This document shows, in pieces, positions 54,501 through 63,500 of a DNA stretch of 64,000 nucleotides (positions are counted from its first letter, which is position 1; every line of letters begins with the position of its first letter). The translations under genes and the position numbers were made by a program. Where the stretch lies: contig OZ244780.1 in assembly GCA_965219565.1 (NCBI GenBank), positions 1,488,001 through 1,552,000 of the forward strand. The letters are read 5' to 3'. Origin of the DNA: DAOUJI01 sp965219565 (lineage in GTDB: Bacteria > Chloroflexota > Dehalococcoidia > Lucifugimonadales > JAGWBF01). Below the pieces are notes generated by a model. That model worked only from the letters and a program-made list of their open reading frames with translations, did no database searches and was not told where the DNA came from.

Positions 54501-57500
54501 GAGGTTCCGGCGGACTCCGATAGCCGGAACGACTACGAGCTGACGGTCATCGCCACCGACGAAGACGGCCACGCCGACAGGCTCTCGTTCACCGTCGCCG
54601 TCACCGACGTCAACGAGGGGCCGGAGATAAGCCGGGTCGGGAGCGCCCCCGGCAGCGTGCCGGAGAACTACGACCTGGTGCTGGCCAGGTACTCCGCCAC
54701 CGACCCGGAGGGAGTCACGGTTGCCCAATGGCGCACCTCGGGGACCGACGGTGGCGACTTCGTCATCGACGAGCAGGGCGAGCTGCGGTTCCGGAACACG
54801 CCGGACCACGAGCGGCCCGCCGACTCGAATCTGGACAACGTCTACGTGTTCACGGTGCAGGCCTCCGACGGCCGGGTGTACGGCAGCTTCGAGGAGACGG
54901 TGACGGTCACGCCGGTGAACGAGGCCCCCGCCATCACCACCACCGGCGGCTCGGCGACCGACTTGAGGCAGGATGAGAACCGGACCTCCCGCCTGTACAC
55001 GTACAGGGCCACCGACCCGGAGCGGGAGACGTTCACCTGGTCGGTGGGCGGCGCCGACGGGCACCTCTTCGCCATAGATGAGCGAGGGCAGTTCTCCTTC
55101 AGGGAGACCAGCCCGCCCGACTTCGAGCAGCCCGGCGACCTGGACGGGAACAACGTGTATGAGGTGGAGATCCAGGCGACGGACGACGGGCTCAACACCG
55201 CTTCGCTGCCCGTCACGGTGACGGTGAGAGAGGTGAACGAGGGGCCGGAGGTCACGGGCAGGACCGGCTTCACGATCTTCGAGAACCAGGACCTCGCAGG
55301 CGCTGCCTACACCGCCGTCGACCCGGAGGACCCGGGCGGCGTCATGATCCGCTGGAGTTTGACGGGGCGCGACGCCGGGGACTTCACCATCGACGAGAGC
55401 GGCCTGCTTGCCTTCCGCAACGTCGTGGACTACGAGCGTCCCGCCGACTCCGGCAGGGACAACGTGTACGAGGTAACGGTGCGGGCCTCCGACGGGCGGA
55501 ACTACGGCCACCTGGAGGTGACCGTCACGGTGGAGGACGTGAACGAGCCGCCTACGGTTACCGGCACCGACACGTTCGCCTTCAGGGAGAACGACACGGC
55601 GATCCTGCACACCTTCCGCGCGACCGACCCCGAAGGCAGTGACGTCACCTGGTCCGTTTCGGGGCAGGACGGAGGGCACTTCGCGGTCTACCAGGGGATG
55701 CTTACCCTGAAGAGAATACCGAACTTCGAGAGCCCGGTGGACGATGACGGGGACAACGTCTACGAGGTGACGGTGGTGGCCCGTGACGACGCCTTCAACT
55801 CCGGCACGCTGGATGTGACGGTCACGGTGTCCGACCAGAACGAGGGGCCGGAGATATCGGGGTTGCAGAGCCTGTCGTTCACCGAGAACCAGGCCACGGA
55901 CCGGGTCCTGGCCACCTACACCGCCGTCGACCCCGAGAACCCGGGCGTCTCGACGATGAACTGGAGCCTGACGGGGCACGACGCGGGCGACTTCACCATC
56001 GACGAGAGCGGCCGGCTGACCTTCAGGAAGGTCCCCGACCACGAGCGTCCCGCCGACTCCGGGCGCGACAACATGTACGAGGTGACGGTGCGGGCCTCCG
56101 ACGGGCGGCACTACGGATACCTGGAGGTGACGGTGACCGTGGAGGACGTGAACGAGGCTCCGGCGGTGACGGGCACCGAGACGTTCACCTACCGGGAGAA
56201 CGGCACGGCGACGCTCCACACCTTCCGTGCCGCCGATCCCGAACGTTCGGTACCCACCTGGTCGCTGCAGGGACCCGACGACGACCACTTCACCATCGGC
56301 GAGACGGACGTGCTGTCCTTCGCCAGCCCGCCGGACCACGAGAGCCCGGCCGACTCCGGGCGGGACAACGTCTACGAGGTGACGGTGGTGGCTCGTGACG
56401 ACTCCTTCAACTCCGGCACGCTGGACGTGACGGTCACCGTGACCGACCAGAACGAGGGGCCGGAGATAACGGGCGTGCAGACCCTCTCGTTCACCGAGAA
56501 TCAGGCCACGGACCGCGTCCTGGCCTTCTACTCGGCCGCCGACCCCGAGGACCCGGGCGCGGCCATAACCCGCTGGAGCGTGACGGGGCGCGACGCGGGC
56601 GACTTCGCCATCGATGAGAACGGCCGGCTGACCTTCAGAAACGTCCCGGACTACGAGAAGCCCGCAGACTCCGGCAGGGACAACGTCTACAACCTCTCGG
56701 TCCGGGCCTCCGACGGTCGGTACTACGGGTACCTGGAGGTGACGGTGACGGTGGAGGCCGTGAACGAGGGTCCGGCGGTGACGGGCACCGAAACGTTCAA
56801 CTACCGCGAGAACGGCACCGCCGACCTGTACACGTTCCGGGCCACCGACCCCGAAGGGAGCGCCGTCACGTGGTCGCTGTCGGGAGCCGACGAGGACGAC
56901 TTCGCCATCGGCGAGACGGGCGTGCTGGCCTTCGCAAGGTCCCCCGACTACGAGGGACCCACCGACTCGGACGGTGACAATGTCTACGAGGTGACGGTGG
57001 TGGCACGCGACGACGCGTTCAACTCAGGGACGCTGGACGTGGTCGTCACCGTGACCTACCAGGACGAGGGGCCGGAGATAACGGGCGTGCAGGGCCTCTC
57101 CTTCACCGAGAACCAGGCCACGGACCGGGTCCTGGCCACCTATACGGGCAGGGACCCCGAGGAGCCGTCCGCCCTCATAACGCTCTGGAGCCTGACGGGG
57201 CACGACGCGGGCGATTTCCGGATCGACGAGAGCGGCCGGCTGACCTTCCGCAGCGTCCCGGACTACGAGAAGCCCGCCGACTCCAGGCGCGACAACATAT
57301 ACGAGGTAACGGTGCGGGCCTCCGACGGGCGGAACTACGGCTACCTTGAGGTGACGGTGACCGTGGAGGACGTGAACGAGTCCCCCTCGGTGACGGGCAC
57401 CGAGACGTTCACCTATAGGGAGAACGGCACGGCGATGCTGCACGCCTTCCGGGCCGCCGATCCCGAACGGTCGGCCATAGAGTGGTCGCTGTCGGGCCCC

Positions 57501-60500
57501 GACGACGACGACTTCTCCATCGGGGAGAACGGCGTCCTCTCCTTCGCCGGCCCCCCGGACCACGAGAGCCCGTCCGACTCCGGCAGGGACAACGTCTACA
57601 ACGTCACCATCGTCGCCCGTGACGACGCCTTCAACTCCGGCACGCTGGACGTGACCGTCACCGTGACCGACCAGAACGAGGGGCCGGAGGTATCGGGCGT
57701 GCAGAGCCTCTCGTTCACCGAGAACCAGGCCACGGACCGGGCCCTGGCCTTCTATACGGGCAGGGACCCCGAGGAGCCGGGCGCGGCCATAACCCGCTGG
57801 AGCGTGACGGGGCGCGACGCGGGCGACTTCGCCATCGACGAGAGCGGCCGGCTGACCTTCAGGAATGTCCCGGACTACGAGAAGCCCGCCGACTCCGGTA
57901 GGGACAACGTCTACAACCTCTCCGTGCGGGCATCCGACGGGCGGTACTACGGCTACCTTGAGGTGACGGTGACGGTGGAGGACGTGAACGAGCCCCCGGC
58001 GGTGACGGGCACCGAAACGTTCAACTACCGCGAGAACGGCACGGCCAACCTGTACACCTTCCGGGCCACGGACCCCGAGCGGGGCGCCGTCACCTGGTCA
58101 CTGTCGGGAGCCGACGAGGACGACTTCGCCATCGGCGAGACGGGAGTCCTCTCTTTCGCCGGTCCCCCGGACTACGAGAACGCGGCCGACTCCGGCAGGG
58201 ACAACGTCTACGAGGTGACCGTGGAGGCCCGGGACGACGCCTTCAACACGGGGACGCTGGACGTGGTAGTCACGGTCATCGACGTAAACGAGGGGCCGGA
58301 GATCACGGGGAGCGTGTCCCTCTCCTTCACGGAGAACCAGGCCACGGACAGGGCCCTGGCCTTCTACTCGGCCACCGACCCGGAGGAGCCGTCCGCCCTC
58401 ATAACGCGCTGGAGCCTGACGGGGCGCGACGCCGGGGACTTCGCCATCGACGAGAACGGCCAGCTGACCTTCAGGAGCGTCCCGGACTACGAGAGGCCCG
58501 CCGACTCCGGGCGCGACAACATGTACGAGGTAACGGTGAGGGCCTCCGACGGGAGATACTACGGCTACTTCGAGGTGACCGTCACGGTCGAGGACGTGAA
58601 CGAGCCTCCCCTGGTGACGGGCACCGAAACGTTCAACTACAGAGAGAACGGCACGGCGACGCTGCACGCCTTCCGGGCAGCCGACCCCGAGCGGGGCGCC
58701 GTCACCTGGTCGCTGTCGAGAGCCGACGCCAGCTACTTCACCATCGGCGATAACGGCGTGCTCAGCTTCGCCAGCCCGCCGGACCACGAGAGCCCCACAG
58801 ACTCCGGCAGGGACAACCTCTACGAGGTCACCATCGTCGCCCGCGACGACGCCTTCAACTCCGGCACGCTGGACGTTGCGGTCAACGTCACCGACGTGAA
58901 CGAGGGGCCTGAGATCACGGGCCGGCAGACCCTCTCGTTCACCGAGAACCAGGCCACGGACCGGGTCCTGGCGTTCTACTCGGCCACCGACCCGGAGGAC
59001 CCGTCCGCCTCCATAACCCGGTGGTCGCTGTCCGGCACGGACCGGGGCGACTTCACCATCAATGAGAGCGGTGAACTCACCTTCAGGAACGTCCCCGACC
59101 ACGAGAAGCCCGCAGACTCCGGCAGGGACAACGTCTACAACCTCTCCGTGCGGGCCTCGGACGGGCGGAACTACGGCTACCTGGAGGTCACGGTCACCGT
59201 CGAGGACGTGAACGAAGCCCCCGCGGTGACGGGCACCGAAACGTTCAGCTACAGGGAAAACGGCACCGCCGCCGTGTACACCTTCCGCGCCACCGATCCC
59301 GAGGGGTCGGTCATCACCTGGTCGCTGTCGGGATCGGATGACGGCGACTTCACCATCGGCGAGACGGGCGTGCTCTTCTTCGCCAGCCCCCCGGAGTACG
59401 AGAGCCCCGCCGACTCGAACGGGGACAACGTCTACGACGTCACCATCGTCGCCCGTGACGACGCCTTCAACTCCGGCACGCTGGACATCACCATCACCGT
59501 GACCGACCAGAACGAGGGGCCGGAGATATCGGGGCAGCAGGGCCTCTCGTTCACCGAGAACCAGGCCACGGACCGGGTCCTGGCCTCCTACACCGCCACA
59601 GATCCCGAGGACCCCTCCGCACTCATAACGAGCTGGAGCCTGACCGGACGCGATGCGGGCGACTTCCGTATCGACGAGAACGGCCGGCTCACCTTCCGCA
59701 ACGTCCCCGATTACGAGAGGCCCGCCGACTCCGGCAAGGACAACGAGTACAACTTCTCTGTCCGGGCCTCCGACGGGCGGTACTACGGATACCTGGTGGT
59801 GACGGTGACGGTCCAGGACGTGAACGAGGCCCCCGCCATCACCACGACCGGCAAGACGGCCTTCAGCTACCGGGAGAACGACACGGCCACCATCTATACC
59901 TTCAAGGCCACAGACCCCGAGCGGGGGACCATCGAGTGGTCGACTTCCGGAGCCGACGGGAGCGACTTCACCATCGAAGACGGCGCTCTCAAGTTCACCA
60001 GTCCCCCGAGCTTCGAATCACCCCAGGGATCGGGCCTGGACGGCAACGAGTACCTCGTCACCGTCCAGGTGCGGGACGACGACTTCAACACCTCCTCCCT
60101 GTCGGTCACCGTCACGGTGACCGACCGGAACGAGGGGCCGGAGATCACGGGGCAGCAGAGCCTCTCGTTCACCGAGAACCAGGCCACGGACCGGGTCCTG
60201 GCCACCTACTCGGCCAGGGACCCCGAGGACCCGTCCGCAGACATCACCCGGTGGTCCCTCTCCGGCGCCGACGCGGGGGACTTCACCATCGACGAGGGCG
60301 GCCGGCTGGCCTTCAGGAACATCCCCGATCACGAGAAGCCCGCCGACTCCGGGCGGGACAACGTCTACAACCTCTCGATTCGTGCATCCGACGGGCGGAA
60401 CTACGGATACCTGGAGGTGACGGTGACGGTCCAGGACGTGAACGAGGCTCCCTCCATCAGCGCCTCCAGCAAAACGGCCTTCACCTACCGGGAGAACGGC

Positions 60501-63500
60501 ACGGCCACCATCTACACCTTCAAGGCCTCGGACCCGGAGCGGGGGACCATCGAGTGGTCGGTGACCGGCACGGACGGCAACTACTTCGCCATCAGCGAGA
60601 CGGGCGTGCTCTACTTCACCGGCCCCCCCGACTACGAGAGCCCGGCAGACTCCGGCCTGGACAACGTCTACGAGGTGACCGTGGCGGCGCGTGACGATGC
60701 CTTCAACTCAGACACGCTGGACGTGACGGTCACCGTGACCGACCAGAACGAGGGACCGGAGATAACGGGGCAGCAGAGCCTCTCGTTCACCGAGAACCAG
60801 GCCACGGACCGGGCCCTGGCCTTCTACTCGGCCACCGACCCCGAGGACCCGTTTGCCTCCATAACCCGCTGGAGCCTGACCGGGACCGACGCCGGGGACT
60901 TCACCATCGACGAGAGCGGCCGGCTCACCTTCAGGAACGTCCCGGACTACGAGCGTCCCGCCGACTCCGGGCGGGACAACGTCTACAACCTCTCCGTGCG
61001 GGCCTCCGACGGGCGGAACTACGGATACCTGGAGGTCACGGTCACCGTCGAGGACGTGAACGAGGCCCCGGCGGTGACGGGCACCGAAACGTTCAGCTAC
61101 CGCGAAAACGGTACCGCCGCCGTGTACACCTTCCGCGCCGCCGATCCCGAGGGGTCGGTCATCACCTGGTCGCTGTCGGGAGCGGACGACGGCGACTTCA
61201 CCATCGGCGAGACGGGCGTGCTCTCCTTCGCCAGCCCGCCGGACTACGAGATCCCCGGCGACTCCGGCGGCGACAACGTCTACGAGGTGACGGTGGTGGC
61301 CAGGGACGACTTCTTCAACTCCGGCACGCTGGACGTGACGGTCACCGTGACGGACGTCAACGAGGGGCCTGAGATAGCGGGGCAGCAGAGCCTCTCGTTC
61401 ACCGAGAACCAGGCCACGGACCGGGTCCTGGCCTCCTACACCGCCACCGATCCCGAGGACTCCTCCGCACTCATAACGCGCTGGAGCGTGACAGGCACCG
61501 ACGCCGGCGACTTCACCATCGACGAGAACGGCCGGCTCACCTTCCGCAACGTCCCCGACTACGAGAAGCCCGCCGACTCCGGCAGGGACAACGTGTACGA
61601 GGTAACGGTCCGGGCATCCGACGGGCGGTACTACGGATACCTGGAGGCCACGGTCACCGTCGAGGACGTGAACGAGGCCCCCGCCATCAGCGCCTCCACC
61701 AAGACGGCCTTCACCTACCGGGAGAACGGCACGGCGGCCATCTACACGTTCAAGGCCACCGATCCCGAAGGGTCGGCCATCACCTGGTCGCTGTCGGGCA
61801 CCGATGACGGCGACTTCGCCATCAGCGAGACGGGCGTCCTCTCCTTCGCCATCTCCCCGGACTACGAGATCCCGGCCGACTCGGACTCAGACAACGTCTA
61901 CGACGTCACTGTGGTGGCAAGGGACGACGCCTTCAACTCCGGCACGCTGGACGTGACGGTCACCGTGACCGACCTGAACGAGGGGCCTGAGATAGCGGGG
62001 CAGCAGACCCTCTCGTTCACCGAGAACCAGGCCACGGACCGCGTCCTGGCCTTCTACTCAGCCACCGACCCCGAGGACCCGTCCGCCTCCATAACCCGCT
62101 GGAGCCTGACCGGGCCCGACGGGGGCGACTTCACCATCGACGAGAACGGCCAACTCACCTTCAGGAACGTCCCGGACTACGAGAAGCCCGCCGACTCCGG
62201 TAGGGACAACGTCTACAACCTCTCCGTGCGGGCCTACGACGGGCGGAACTACGGATACCTGGAGGTGGCGGTGACGGTCCAGGACGTGAACGAGGCCCCC
62301 GCCATCAGCGCCTCCAGCAAGACGGCCTTCACCTACCGGGAGAGCGGCACCGCGACCATCTACACCTTCAAGGCCACTGACCCTGAGAGGGGCACGATCA
62401 CCTGGTCGCTGTCGGGAGCCGATAACGATGACTTCGCCATCAGCGAGACGGGCGTCCTCTCCTTCGCCATCTCCCCGGACTACGAGAGCCCGGCCGACTC
62501 CGGCAGGGACAACGTCTACGAGGTCACCGTGGAGGCTAGGGACGACTTCTTCAACTCCGGCACCCTCGATATCACCGTCACCGTCACCGACCTGAACGAG
62601 GGGCCTGAGATAACGGGGCAGCAGACCCTCTCGTTCACCGAGAACCAGGCCACGGACCGGGTCCTGGCCACCTACTCGGCCACCGACCCAGAGGACACGG
62701 GCGCGGCCATAACCCGCTGGAGCCTGACCGGGCCCGACGCAGGCGACTTCACCATCAACGAGAACGGCCAGCTCACCTTCAGGAACGTCCCGGACTACGA
62801 GAAGCCCGCCGACTCCGGTAGGGACAACGTCTACAACCTCTCCGTGCGGGCATCCGACGGGCGGAACTACGGCTACCTGGAGGTGACCGTCACGGTCCAG
62901 GACGTGAACGAGGCCCCCGCCATCAGCGCCTCCAGCAAGACCGAATTCACCTACCGGGAGAACGGTACGGCGACCATCTACACCTTCAAGGCCACTGACC
63001 CTGAGAAGGGCGTCATCACCTGGTCGCTGTCGGGAGCCGATAACGATGACTTCGCCATCAGCGAGACGGGCGTCCTCTCCTTCGCCAGCTCCCCGGACTA
63101 CGAGATCCCGACCGACTCGGACTCAGACAACGTCTACGAGGTAACGGTGGTGGCCCGTGACGACTTCTTCAACTCCGGCACGCTGGACGTGACTGTCACC
63201 GTGACCGACCAGAACGAGGGGCCGGAGATAACGGGGCAGCAGAGCCTCTCGTTCACCGAGAACCAGGCCACGGACCGGGTCCTGGCCTCCTACAGCGCCA
63301 CCGATCCCGAGGACCCGTCCGCACTCATAACGCGCTGGAGCCTGACCGGACGCGATGCAGGCGACTTCACCATCAACGAGAGTGGAGAGCTCACCTTCAG
63401 GAACGTGCCGGACTACGAGAGGCCCGCCGACTCCGGTGGGGACAACGTCTACAACCTCTCCGTCCGCGCATCCGACGGGCGGAACTACGGCTACCTGGAG

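Noticed and set aside
54219..56339. 706-codon open frame on the minus strand opposite the cadherin repeats, and similar long antisense frames further right
   Set aside because: They mirror the repeat coding frame in GC-rich DNA (codons such as GTC/GAC and GAG/CTC read open on both strands). The translations are low-complexity copies of one another, with no ribosome binding site.
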